This document shows, one piece after another, positions 19,987-29,293 of a DNA stretch of 64,000 nt; within the stretch, counting starts at the first letter, position 1, and each line of letters opens with the position of its first letter. The translations under genes and the position numbers were made by a program. The stretch covers positions 1-64,000 of the forward strand of contig JALSJN010000032.1 of assembly GCA_026989335.1 (NCBI GenBank), read 5' to 3'. Below the pieces are notes generated by a model that searched no databases, was not told the DNA's origin, and worked only from the letters and a program-made list of their open reading frames with translations. The DNA comes from Thiotrichaceae bacterium (GTDB taxonomy: Bacteria > Pseudomonadota > Gammaproteobacteria > Thiotrichales > Thiotrichaceae).

Positions 19987-21255
19987 ATGAATCAAATTAA
20001 CCACGAAGGACACGAAGGACACGAAGGACACGAAGGACACGAAGGACACGAAGGACACGAAGGACACGAAGCGCACGAAGCGCACGAAGGGAAACATCCA
20101 AATCTTTGTGTTCTCTGTGTCCTTCGTGGCGAGAACAATGTTTTCAGCTACGATGCCAACGGCAACCGCCTGAATCTCACCGAAAACAAGGACAGCAACG
20201 AAGAAATCCAGACAATCTACAGCATACTGGGAAACTCAAACCGCCTGACCAAAGTCGCCGACACCGACTACCAGTACGACAACAACGGCAATATCATCAA
20301 CGGCGGCGAGCATAGCTACACCTACGATGCCAGAAACCGTTTGGTCAGCATCGACAACGGTACAAGCACAAGCTATCTCTACAACGCCAATAATATGCGG
20401 GTTAAGAAAACCACCGTCAATGAAACGACAAACTACGGCTGGGACAACGACCGAATATTCGCCGAATACGATGCCAGCGGTAATCCCATACAGGAAACCG
20501 TTTACTTTGGTAGTACACCCATCGCACTGCTCAAAGACGGTAACATCTACCGTATCTTTGCCGATCAGATTGATACACCGCGAGTCATCACCGATCACAC
20601 AAACAACACACTCTGGGCGTGGGACAGCAAACCGTTTGGTGAAAGCCAGCCTGATGAAGATGCGGATAAGGACAGTACTGTACTAAGCTATAATCTTCGA
20701 TTCCCTGGGCAGTATTATGATGTAGAGACGCAGAAGCACTACAACTTCAATAGAGATTATAATCCTGTTACTGGACGATATATTCAGAGTGACCCGATTG
20801 GGTTGGATGGGGGGATGAATGGATATGGCTATGTACTAGAAAATCCATTAATCACTTCTGATTATAAAGGTCTGAAAGGACTTCGTATTACAAACCCAAA
20901 TACAGCTTCGTATTCAAACCTAGACTATGCAATTGATAAATGGATGGGTTGGGCATGCTCTCAATGTTCAATGCAACTCTTTCGTACTGTACGCTCTCAA
21001 ATAGATTATTATCAACGTACTTCTTCAATTAATGCCACATGGTATTTTATGTTATATATTAAACTGGCAGATAAACCTGCGTGGGCAGGACGACCAAACT
21101 GCGCTATAGGAACAAAAATAAACTTTGCTACATCATATTATAGCTATAATATTGCAGCACCTTACATACCACAAAACGGTTATGGGTATCCACTAGCAGC
21201 ATACAAAAAAGGACAATTCAATGGCACTAATAGATATGGGCCAGTGCCTTACTAA
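19987..21255 (+). CDS. 5'-truncated Rhs repeat-associated core protein with variable C-terminal tip; N-terminus supplied by a (CACGAAGGA)n repeat
   Basis: 'FSYDANGNRLNLTENK', 'YDNNGNIINGGEHSYTYDARNRLVSID', 'YIFADQIDTPRVIT'-type YD repeats and Rhs core 'FPGQYYDVETQKHYNFNRDYNPVTGRYIQSDPIGLDGGMNGYGYVLENPL'; unrelated ~125 aa tip. Confidence 0.8.
   Translation: MNQINHEGHEGHEGHEGHEGHEGHEGHEAHEAHEGKHPNLCVLCVLRGENNVFSYDANGNRLNLTENKDSNEEIQTIYSILGNSNRLTKVADTDYQYDNNGNIINGGEHSYTYDARNRLVSIDNGTSTSYLYNANNMRVKKTTVNETTNYGWDNDRIFAEYDASGNPIQETVYFGSTPIALLKDGNIYRIFADQIDTPRVITDHTNNTLWAWDSKPFGESQPDEDADKDSTVLSYNLRFPGQYYDVETQKHYNFNRDYNPVTGRYIQSDPIGLDGGMNGYGYVLENPLITSDYKGLKGLRITNPNTASYSNLDYAIDKWMGWACSQCSMQLFRTVRSQIDYYQRTSSINATWYFMLYIKLADKPAWAGRPNCAIGTKINFATSYYSYNIAAPYIPQNGYGYPLAAYKKGQFNGTNRYGPVPY
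20002..20091 (+). repeat. Tandem 9-bp repeat, 10 units (7x CACGAAGGA, 2x CACGAAGCG, 1x CACGAAGGG)
   Basis: Read directly. A downstream inverted counterpart at 20105..20131 (TTTGTGTTCTCTGTGTCCTTCGTGGCG) makes the whole unit palindrome-like. Confidence 0.95.
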
Positions 21256-21697
21256 AATAGTTCTAATGTTAGGAGTCTCAATAATTGCTTCTTTATCTGG
21301 AATATTTTTTCTTCTTCTCATCGAAGAGTACGATAAGTTAAACACTGCGACCTCAACGTTGATTCTTCTAAGTAATGGAGATATTGAAGCAACAGTAAAT
21401 ACAGCTATTATTTTTGTAAGATTACTGTTCACAACATTTGTCGGGGTTTTTCTAATCATTTGTCTGGAAATTACGAAAGCTGGTAGGGTTCTACATTGGC
21501 TAGCTATAGGTTTTATATTAGCAACCCTTGTTAATTTCATTAGTCCGCTACCATCATATTTTGGTTCTTTGTCTGAAACTAAAGGTGCGGGAGTACTTGG
21601 TCAATATTTACTTCATAATTTTATATATATTGCATTTCCCGTTTTTGCATCATCTGTTTTCGGAAATTGGTTGTATTTTAGAATAAAGAACAAATAA
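21221..21697 (+). CDS. Hypothetical multi-TM protein, candidate immunity protein for the Rhs tip
   Basis: Overlaps the end of the Rhs ORF; several hydrophobic helices; same strand. Confidence 0.5.
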   Translation: MALIDMGQCLTKIVLMLGVSIIASLSGIFFLLLIEEYDKLNTATSTLILLSNGDIEATVNTAIIFVRLLFTTFVGVFLIICLEITKAGRVLHWLAIGFILATLVNFISPLPSYFGSLSETKGAGVLGQYLLHNFIYIAFPVFASSVFGNWLYFRIKNK

Positions 21698-21738
21698 AAG
21701 CGCAACCGGGGACAGTCATCAAATAGTGGTAATTTAAA

Positions 21739-22116
21739 ATGGATAAAGACAAGTATAAAGTAGTGGTGGTAGCGGAACGTATCTTAATAAACAAGATTAC
21801 TAATGCTCAGGTTTCAGTAAAATTACATCAACCTCTGCAGGAGAATGATGATTGGAGTTGCGCCTTTTCTATAGATGGCAAAATAGAAAAAGTTGTTGGT
21901 ATAGATTCTATGCAAGCACTCATATTGGCATTAGATGTAATAAGAACACAATTAAATGAATATATTAATGAGCTATATTGGCTTGATGATCTTGAGTTCT
22001 TAGGTTTTCCATTATTTGTACCTATGTATTTCCCTGATAAAGAAAGGAAAAAAATTGAGCTTTTGGTGGATAAAGAAAGCAATAACTTATTACGAATCAC
22101 CGAGGACGATCGATGA
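21739..22116 (+). CDS. DUF6968-like small protein, candidate immunity protein
   Basis: 'VVGIDSMQALILALDVIRTQLNEYINELYWLDDLEFLGFPLFVPMYF' resembles DUF6968-type proteins found near polymorphic toxins (from memory); same strand as the Rhs gene. Confidence 0.5.
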   Translation: MDKDKYKVVVVAERILINKITNAQVSVKLHQPLQENDDWSCAFSIDGKIEKVVGIDSMQALILALDVIRTQLNEYINELYWLDDLEFLGFPLFVPMYFPDKERKKIELLVDKESNNLLRITEDDR

Positions 22117-22136
22117 ACAAGAATATATTCATCAAG
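22105..22136. repeat. Short third partial copy of the DR1 duplicated sequence
   Basis: GACGATCGATGAACAAGAATATATTCATCAAG vs GACGAGCGATGAACAAGAATATATCCATCAAG within DR1. Confidence 0.75.
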
Positions 22137-22231
22137 CATACAGCTAATAGACGGCAGATAAAAATTATTTCTTGGGGCGCGTAGAGGGTGTTCAAAACTC
22201 TGCAAAATCTTAAGGACAGCCATAATTTTAT

Positions 22232-22430
22232 CTTGATGAACTGTTAGAAAAAGTTGCACAACGTGGATGCTTGGAAGTGAATCAAATATTGGCTCAGTTG
22301 GATGCTGGTAAAACACCAGAACTACTATCTGAATTGACGAGCGATGAACAAGAATATATCCATCAAGAATTGGCATCAGTAATGGCTATTTATGAGGGTG
22401 GGGTTTGTTCGATTTAATAGGACAAGGCTT
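22232..22430. repeat. Direct repeat DR1, copy 2 (199 bp)
   Basis: Matches 19251..19449; an orphan 3' end of the Cache-like gene. Confidence 0.95.
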
Positions 22431-22622
22431 GTGTCACTCTCTCAAATACTGTTAAACTCTCGATCATGCAAATTCTTCATCTTATAATTTCACTGAAACT
22501 CTGGCTGATTATTCAATCACACACAGCCAGCGAATTATTGTAAGTTAAATTTTTCTAACGCTGTGGGAATCTCCCTCAGCAAGCTTGATTCCCACTGTTT
22601 ATTATTAAATCAAGGAATCAAA

Positions 22623-23537
22623 ATGCCAATCACGACCAATCAAAAAGACTTTCGATTAGGAATATTCTTTGCTATCGCAGGCACGGCTTTATTTTCCCTA
22701 AAATCCATTTTTATTAAACTCGCTTTTCAAGAGGGGGTAGATGCAACCACGTTTCTTGCGTTACGCATGATCATTGCGTTTCCTTTTTATGTGTTGGTGC
22801 TTCTTTATGCGATTAAAACACGTCCAGAAAAAGCTGCTTCATTTACTAAGAAAGATGGCTTAGCTATTTTTGGTCTGGGGTTTTTAGGCTATTATTTGGC
22901 GTCCTATCTGGACTTTGAAGGGCTATCCTATATTTCGGCACAGCTAGAGCGCTTAACTTTATTTACTTATCCTATTATGGTGGCGCTATTAAGTTGGTTC
23001 TTTTTTAAAGAAAAAATAACACTCAAAGTATTGGCTTCATTAGTGGTGAGTTATATTGGGGTGAGCTTTCTATTTTTTAATGAGTCGCCGGCAAGAACCT
23101 CACTGGTTGATGATAATGTCGCGTTAGGAACAGCCTTGGTGGCTATGGCGGCATTCAGCTTTTCTATTTATGTGATTTTCAGTAAAGCCTTTATTTCTCG
23201 CTTAGGTAGTTTGATTTTTACCAGTGTGGCGATGTCATCCTCATTGGTCTTTATACTCATCCATTTTTTTGTGATACATACAATGAGTGACTTATATGTC
23301 TCGACAAGGTTGTGGAGTTTAGCCATTTTGTTAGCGATATTTAGTACATTAATCCCCAGTTTTTTCATCAGCGAGGCAATCAACCGCATTGGTGCGACAC
23401 GTACTAGTATAATGGGAACACTGGGGCCCGTTATGACTATATTGCTAGCTGTGAACCTATTGGGTGAGCCTTTTGGCTGGGCACAAATTGTTGGACTATT
23501 GTTGGTTTTATTCGGTGTTAGTTTATTGCGTAAATAG
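22623..23537 (+). CDS. EamA/DMT-family transporter
   Basis: 'AIAGTALFSLKSIFIKLAFQEGVDATTFLALRMIIAFPFYVLVLL', repeated EamA halves; start moved to MPITTNQ preceded by AAGGAATC. Confidence 0.88.
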   Translation: MPITTNQKDFRLGIFFAIAGTALFSLKSIFIKLAFQEGVDATTFLALRMIIAFPFYVLVLLYAIKTRPEKAASFTKKDGLAIFGLGFLGYYLASYLDFEGLSYISAQLERLTLFTYPIMVALLSWFFFKEKITLKVLASLVVSYIGVSFLFFNESPARTSLVDDNVALGTALVAMAAFSFSIYVIFSKAFISRLGSLIFTSVAMSSSLVFILIHFFVIHTMSDLYVSTRLWSLAILLAIFSTLIPSFFISEAINRIGATRTSIMGTLGPVMTILLAVNLLGEPFGWAQIVGLLLVLFGVSLLRK

Positions 23538-23541
23538 AGAG

Positions 23542-25443
23542 TTAGCTAATTGAAATGGCTGCTTTAGCAATTTGTAAGTGTGGCTTAAGCATATCGGTTA
23601 GCGGCTTTGGTTTTGATATATGGTAGCCTTGTCCGTAATCAATACCCATTTCTTGGAGTATTTCAACAATTTCGGCATTTTCGACATACTCTGCGATTAT
23701 TTTCAGGTTCATCGTATGCCCTACTTGACTGATTGATTGTACCATCGCTTTGGCAACATCATCGGTAGCAATGTTTTTAACAAAAATACCGTCAATTTTA
23801 AGGTAATCAATGTCGAGAGTTCTTAAAAAACCATAAGAACTCATACCCGTGCCAAAATCATCTAAAGAGAAGGTGCTACCTAAGTCTTTTAAACGTGCAA
23901 TAAAGCTATTGACCAGCTCCATATCCTCAACAGCCACTTGCTCTGTGATTTCAAAACAGAGCATTTGTGGGTCGACTTTAGAGCGTTTTACTTCATCAAT
24001 CACATAGTCAAGGAAGCGCGCATCGTTTAAGCTTTGCCCCGATAAGTTTATTGCAAATACAGGTAAAGGTGTTGTCTGCTTGGGTATTTTATTAATTTGG
24101 TTTAAAACATTGTGAACGACCCAGCGATCAATCGCAGGCATCATAGAATAATATTCGGCGGCGGAAATAAACTCATCGGGTGAAATGAAGTTTCCTTCCT
24201 CGTCGAATAGTCGTATTAATAACTCATAATGTGAAAAAGGCTTTTTGTACTCATCCGCGGTAAGGCGGTGAATCGGTTGTGCGTACATTTCGAATAAATT
24301 ATTTTGAATGGCATTTTTAAGTACAATGACCCACTTTAGATTGCCTTCTTGCTCATTTTGTTTATCTTTCTCTTCAAGATAAGCTGAGACACGATTCCCA
24401 CCCGTTTTACTGGCCAATCTGCACGCTCTTGTTGCTTCTGAGATTGCACGTAAATGAGACGTGGTTTGGCTATCTATAATAATGAAACCTGCGCTTAGGG
24501 TGACAGGGTATTGCTTTCCTGCCGACATAAACTTATGGTCATTGATAGTGTCGATAATACTTTCAACGTCTTTAATGCAGCTAGTGAGTTTACGATCACG
24601 GAATAAAACAGCAAAGGAGCTTCCCCCCATTCTGCCTGTAAAGTCTCTGTTTTTAGCGGTAAAATCCTCAATAATACTACCAACGGTTGTTATTAGAGAG
24701 TCACCACCCGTATGACCAATCGTTTCATTAAGCAGCTGGAATTGATCAATGGAGAAATATACAAGCACATGACTCGCATTATGCTTGTGCGAGTTATCAA
24801 CCAGTTGTTTAACCGAGGCTTCAAAAGAACGACGATTTAACATACGTGTTATTGCATCATAATGTTCTATATCTGACAGTTTTGATTGTAATGCCTTTGT
24901 TTCTGAGATGTTGTTTATCACTAAAAGTGATTGTACTTCCGCATCGTTAGTATGGCTCCCTAGCAATAAAGGGATGTGATTTAGTCTAATGGGAAAAGTC
25001 TGTTTGGTGGATGTTTGTAATAGGCACTCTCGTTCTGATTCCTGAGCTTTGCTGCTTAGCACGTTTTGAAGAGTCCTAGAAGTTTTACTGTGTAAGAGCT
25101 CGAAGGCCGTTTTTTGGTTTTTACCCATTACGCTGCGTAATTTACAGCTCAACATTTTTTCAGCAGCAGGGTTTAGATAAACGATATTATTATCATCATT
25201 AAGTATAATTATTGATTCGGGTAATAATTTATAAGCATCTTCATGGCAATTATACAGTGGTGTGCTGGGAGTAGGCACTTCGATTGGTGTATTAAGTGAG
25301 CTGAGAAGATTTTTTTTGCTAAAGTACATGATAACGATTGTGGCGACTAAAAATAGTAGCACAATAAAGATTATGATGTCGTAAAGGCTTATAGAATCTA
25401 TCACGGTTTTCCTAAAGGTGGTAATAATATTGTTTGAGACCAA
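23542..25443 (-). CDS. PAS-GGDEF-EAL protein
   Basis: EAL motifs 'YAQPI', 'ELLIRLFDEEG', 'DDFGTGMSSYGFLRTLDIDYLKIDG', 'IIAEYVEN'; degenerate GGDEF signature (GRMGGSSFAVLF); PAS-like 'PESIIILNDDNNIVYLNPAAEKML'. Confidence 0.92.
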   Translation of the reverse strand: MVSNNIITTFRKTVIDSISLYDIIIFIVLLFLVATIVIMYFSKKNLLSSLNTPIEVPTPSTPLYNCHEDAYKLLPESIIILNDDNNIVYLNPAAEKMLSCKLRSVMGKNQKTAFELLHSKTSRTLQNVLSSKAQESERECLLQTSTKQTFPIRLNHIPLLLGSHTNDAEVQSLLVINNISETKALQSKLSDIEHYDAITRMLNRRSFEASVKQLVDNSHKHNASHVLVYFSIDQFQLLNETIGHTGGDSLITTVGSIIEDFTAKNRDFTGRMGGSSFAVLFRDRKLTSCIKDVESIIDTINDHKFMSAGKQYPVTLSAGFIIIDSQTTSHLRAISEATRACRLASKTGGNRVSAYLEEKDKQNEQEGNLKWVIVLKNAIQNNLFEMYAQPIHRLTADEYKKPFSHYELLIRLFDEEGNFISPDEFISAAEYYSMMPAIDRWVVHNVLNQINKIPKQTTPLPVFAINLSGQSLNDARFLDYVIDEVKRSKVDPQMLCFEITEQVAVEDMELVNSFIARLKDLGSTFSLDDFGTGMSSYGFLRTLDIDYLKIDGIFVKNIATDDVAKAMVQSISQVGHTMNLKIIAEYVENAEIVEILQEMGIDYGQGYHISKPKPLTDMLKPHLQIAKAAISIS

Positions 25444-25519
25444 GGTCTCTATAAAACAAGCTATTTTCTCATACCGAGTGTGAACTTTAGCTGAACATCA
25501 TAAAGCGTTTTTCGCACCC

Positions 25520-25557
25520 AATAAAAAAGCCACAAAAATGTGGCTTTTTTATTGTTG
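25520..25557 (-). terminator. Terminator of rplS operon
   Basis: AATAAAAAAGCCACA-AAAA-TGTGGCTTTTTTATT. Confidence 0.85.
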
Positions 25558-25571
25558 AAAGTTTTTAACGT

Positions 25572-25916
25572 TTAAACTTTCTCTTTAATTCTCGCTGCCT
25601 TACCTGTTAAACCACGTAGGTAATATAACTTTGCTCTACGAACCGCGCCTTTACGCTTAACTTCAATGTCTGCAATAGCGTGGCTGTAGGTTTGGAATAC
25701 ACGCTCAACACCCTCACCGTAAGAGATTTTACGCACCGTGAATGCCGAGTTAAGACCACGGTTACGAATAGCAATAACAACACCTTCAAAAACCTGGATA
25801 CGCTCGCGATCGCCTTCTTTAATTTTTAGTGAAACGGCAACCGTGTCACCAGGGTTAAACTCAGGAATTTCCTTCGTCATTTGCTCAGCTTCTAATGCTT
25901 GAATAATCGTGCTCAT
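25572..25916 (-). CDS. rplS: 50S ribosomal protein L19
   Basis: '[54 protein letters not shown]'; start moved to internal Met. Confidence 0.97.
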   Translation of the reverse strand: MSTIIQALEAEQMTKEIPEFNPGDTVAVSLKIKEGDRERIQVFEGVVIAIRNRGLNSAFTVRKISYGEGVERVFQTYSHAIADIEVKRKGAVRRAKLYYLRGLTGKAARIKEKV

Positions 25917-25926
25917 AATAAATCCT

Positions 25927-26730
25927 CTAAATATCTTTCTTATGTTCTGGCAGATCTTGTTCTTGCGAACAATGATCTTGTAAATATTCATCAAGCAACT
26001 TTTTATCGTCATTGCTCAATGCTTTAATGTCTGTTGTCTTTGTTGAAGGCGTTGCGTTAAGTAAGTCAGGGCGTCGTTGCCATGTTTTACCTAAGGATTG
26101 CTTTCGTCTCCAGCGTGCTATTGATGGGTGATTTCCACTCATCAAAACAGCGGGTACTACCAAACTTTCTACGACTTCAGGCCTTGTATAATGTTCGCAG
26201 TCTAACAGGTTTTCTGTAAAAGAATCCTGTAGTGCTGATTCATTATGACCTAAAGCCTCTGGTTGTAAGCGGGTGATGGCATCTATCATGACCATCGCAC
26301 CTAACTCACCACCACTTAATACATAATCTCCGAGTGACCATTCGTCGTCAACTTCGAGTTGTATTACACGTTCATCAATACCTTCATAACGACCGCATAA
26401 TAAAATTAAACCTTTGCTTTGCGACATTTCTCGCACGGAACTTTGGTCTAACTTTTTCCCTTGTGGGCTAAGATAAATGACCTTAGTTCCTTCAGGTGCT
26501 TGTAGCTTTGCATGGCGTATCGTTTTAAGTAAAACGTCGGCCTTCATCACCATCCCAGGGCCACCGCCATAAGGACGATCATCCACCGTGCGGTGATTAT
26601 CATTGCTAAAATCACGTGGATTCCAACAATGTAAGTCAATTAAGCCTCGGTCTTTGGCTCGACCGGTTACGCCAACTTTCGTAACGGCTTCAACTAATTG
26701 GGGTAGTAGTGTTATTACGTCAAAACGCAT
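25927..26730 (-). CDS. trmD: tRNA (guanine37-N1)-methyltransferase
   Basis: '[16 protein letters not shown]', '[18 protein letters not shown]', '[11 protein letters not shown]', '[20 protein letters not shown]'; start moved to internal Met. Confidence 0.97.
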   Translation of the reverse strand: MRFDVITLLPQLVEAVTKVGVTGRAKDRGLIDLHCWNPRDFSNDNHRTVDDRPYGGGPGMVMKADVLLKTIRHAKLQAPEGTKVIYLSPQGKKLDQSSVREMSQSKGLILLCGRYEGIDERVIQLEVDDEWSLGDYVLSGGELGAMVMIDAITRLQPEALGHNESALQDSFTENLLDCEHYTRPEVVESLVVPAVLMSGNHPSIARWRRKQSLGKTWQRRPDLLNATPSTKTTDIKALSNDDKKLLDEYLQDHCSQEQDLPEHKKDI

Positions 26731-26746
26731 TGAACTATTACCTGCC

Positions 26747-27268
26747 TTAAAATTCCGGATCCCAATCAACAATCATTAAATCTGTGTCAAAATCTATTGA
26801 AATGACAACATTACCCATTAGGTAAGGTACCATTCGCTCTTTCTTTTCTTTAGTATCTTCTTTGATTATTAATACGTTATTACTGCCAGTATTAAAAATC
26901 CAATCTATTTTACCAAGGTTTATGCCTTCGGTAGTTTCTACTTTTAAGCCAATTAGGTCTTTCCAGTAGTATTCATTTTTACCCAGTGGTTCAAGTTGAT
27001 CCGTATGGATAGCAATTTGAGTACCTTTGAGTGCTTCAGCTTGTTCGCGTGTGTTAATGCCCTCTAATTGAGCGACAATATTTTTGCCTTGTTTTCTACC
27101 GTTTAAAATTTTGACGGTTTGCCAATCATCCCCTTTATTTTGTAAAAACCATTGTTTATAAGCAATAATTTTTTCTCTCGGGTCGGTATGTGAGAAAACT
27201 TTAACCCAGCCTTTAACACCTGATACGCCTGATATTTCACCCAGCAGTATATAGTCAGACTGGCTCAT
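26747..27268 (-). CDS. rimM: Ribosome maturation factor RimM
   Basis: '[28 protein letters not shown]'; rpsP-rimM-trmD-rplS order. Confidence 0.95.
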   Translation of the reverse strand: MSQSDYILLGEISGVSGVKGWVKVFSHTDPREKIIAYKQWFLQNKGDDWQTVKILNGRKQGKNIVAQLEGINTREQAEALKGTQIAIHTDQLEPLGKNEYYWKDLIGLKVETTEGINLGKIDWIFNTGSNNVLIIKEDTKEKKERMVPYLMGNVVISIDFDTDLMIVDWDPEF

Positions 27269-27283
27269 GCGGCCTAAATAATA

Positions 27284-27541
27284 TTAAGCAGCAGCGGCTG
27301 TTTTAGCAGCATCTTTAAATAAAGTGTTTACGCGAGTTGAAACTTGTGCACCCTGTGCAATCCAGTAGTCGATACGCTCTTGCTTAAGTTCTAGGCGAAC
27401 TTCTTGGCCTTTTGCGCGCGGGTTGTAAAAACCTAAACGCTCAATATAACCACTGTCACGCGGCTTGCGTGAATCAGTAACAACAATTTTGTAAAAAGGG
27501 CGTTTTTTAGAACCGCCACGAGCCATGCGAATAGTAACCAT
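27284..27541 (-). CDS. rpsP: 30S ribosomal protein S16
   Basis: '[41 protein letters not shown]'. Confidence 0.98.
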   Translation of the reverse strand: MVTIRMARGGSKKRPFYKIVVTDSRKPRDSGYIERLGFYNPRAKGQEVRLELKQERIDYWIAQGAQVSTRVNTLFKDAAKTAAAA

Positions 27542-27807
27542 AATGTTTTTCCTAATGCGGCATTCTTAATTGGAGAATACCTAATGCTTTTAATAGTTTA
27601 TTTTATCTACACGTTTCAATAGTTATAGTGAAACGTATATTTGAGATGCGTATTTTAATACTTAAATTGATTACTAAAATAATCATCTCGGCAAAATCAG
27701 TCGCGCAATTCTACGCTTTTTAAATAAAAAAGAAAGGCTCTTTTTAACTTAATCAGCGCTATTAGTACACAATTCGGTTTTTTTTTGATTTTGGCGGTCT
27801 CTTTGGT

Positions 27808-29190
27808 CTACATTCCAGGGAAACCACCACCGCCACCACCCATTCCTGGAGGCATTTGACCTTTCATGCCGCGCATCATCTTTTTGAGTCCGCCACCTTT
27901 GAATTTTTTCATCATTTTACTCATTTGTTTGTGCTGTTTGAGTAAACGATTAACATCTTGGATTTGTAAGCCAGAGCCTGCAGCAATACGTTTTTTTCGC
28001 GAGCCTTTAATCACCGCCGGAAAACGTCTTTCTTGCGGTGTCATTGAGTTGATAATTGCCACCATACGATCGACTTCTTTGTCACCCGCACCATCTTGCA
28101 CGGCTTGCGACATTTTACCCATGCCGGGCATTTTATCCATTAAGCCACCCATGCCGCCCATTTTTTTCATGGTGAGCATTTGAGAACGCAAGTCCTCTAA
28201 ATCAAAGCCTTTGCCTTTATTGAGTTTTTTAGCGAGCTTCTGCGCATCTTTGTGATCGACATTGCGTTGTGCTTCTTCAACCAGGGTAAGTACATCGCCC
28301 ATTCCCAAGATGCGGGATGCCATGCGATCAGGGTGAAAAGGCTCAAGCTCATCAATCTTCTCGCCCATGCCGATAAACTTAATCGGTTTGCCCGTTATTT
28401 CGCGCACCGATAACGCTGCTCCACCACGTGCATCACCATCAGCTTTTGTTAGAACTACGCCGGTTAAAGGGAGCGCATCACCAAACGCCTTGGCAGTGTT
28501 GGCGGCATCTTGCCCTGTCATTGCATCAACTATAAACAGTGTTTCAACGGGAGTGACGGCATTATGGATGGCTTTAATTTCATCCATCATGTCAGCATCA
28601 ACGTGCAAACGTCCTGCGGTATCAACTAATAATACGTCAATATGTTTTTTCTTCGCAAAATCTAAAGCATGCTTGGCAATATCAACCGGCGTTTGCCCGA
28701 TTTCGCTGTGTATAAATGTCACGTCAACTTGGTTGGCGAGAGTTTCAAGCTGTTTGATTGCCGCAGGTCGGTAAACGTCACAACTGACCATGGCGACTGA
28801 TTTTTTCTCACGTTCTTTCAGTAGCTTTGCAAGTTTACCTGCGGTGGTTGTTTTACCCGCACCTTGCAAACCCGCCATTAAGATTACGGCAGGCGGCTGT
28901 GCATTCAGTTCAAGCGTTTCATTCGCTTGCCCCATGATGTCAACCAATTCATCATTAACGATTTTCACCAGAACTTGGCCTGGGGACAGGCTGTTTAGGA
29001 CTTCTTCGCCGACTGCACGTTGTTTAACTTTGTCGATAAAGGTGCGTACAACAGGCAGCGCAACATCCGCTTCAAGCAACGCCATACGCACTTCACGCAT
29101 CGCATCTTTAATATTTTCGTCAGTAAGGCGCGCCTGTCCTTTTAATTTTTTTATGGTACTGGAAAGGCGGTCGCTAAGATTCTCAAACAT
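27808..29190 (-). CDS. ffh: Signal recognition particle protein Ffh
   Basis: 'MFENLSDRLSSTIKKLKGQARLTDENIKDAMREVRMALLEADVAL', 'GLQGAGKTTTAGKLA', Met/Gly-rich M domain. Confidence 0.98.
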   Translation of the reverse strand: MFENLSDRLSSTIKKLKGQARLTDENIKDAMREVRMALLEADVALPVVRTFIDKVKQRAVGEEVLNSLSPGQVLVKIVNDELVDIMGQANETLELNAQPPAVILMAGLQGAGKTTTAGKLAKLLKEREKKSVAMVSCDVYRPAAIKQLETLANQVDVTFIHSEIGQTPVDIAKHALDFAKKKHIDVLLVDTAGRLHVDADMMDEIKAIHNAVTPVETLFIVDAMTGQDAANTAKAFGDALPLTGVVLTKADGDARGGAALSVREITGKPIKFIGMGEKIDELEPFHPDRMASRILGMGDVLTLVEEAQRNVDHKDAQKLAKKLNKGKGFDLEDLRSQMLTMKKMGGMGGLMDKMPGMGKMSQAVQDGAGDKEVDRMVAIINSMTPQERRFPAVIKGSRKKRIAAGSGLQIQDVNRLLKQHKQMSKMMKKFKGGGLKKMMRGMKGQMPPGMGGGGGGFPGM

Positions 29191-29293
29191 GGGTTGACTC
29201 TAAAATGAGGTTAAAAGAAGAAAAGTATAACATTACCTTGCATTACTCTATAATAAAAATCGACTGTAATTAATTAAGAAAACCACTGCAAAT

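Noticed and set aside
20002-20091. Short tandem repeats that could be taken for a CRISPR array
   Set aside because: Units are contiguous 9-mers with no unique spacers and there are no cas genes nearby; it is a microsatellite-like/palindromic dispersed repeat.
20106-20686. Alternative-frame ORFs over the Rhs core (69, 120, 119 aa)
   Set aside because: Low-complexity or shadow translations of the GC-richer Rhs core; the Rhs frame has clear YD-repeat motifs.
19117-22376. Antisense ORFs starting MPILDGYILVHRSS (19117..19395 and 21828..22376)
   Set aside because: Reverse-strand translations of the duplicated 199-bp segment; useful as evidence for the duplication but not as genes.
25425-25460. 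GTTTGAGACCAAGGTCTCTATAAAAC as another MITE end
   Set aside because: Only a short GAGACC/GGTCTC palindrome at the start of the GGDEF/EAL gene; no further similarity to the repeat family.
27866-29197. Long antisense ORFs over ffh (105, 135, 135 aa)
   Set aside because: Complete overlap with the highly conserved ffh gene; composition-driven shadow ORFs.
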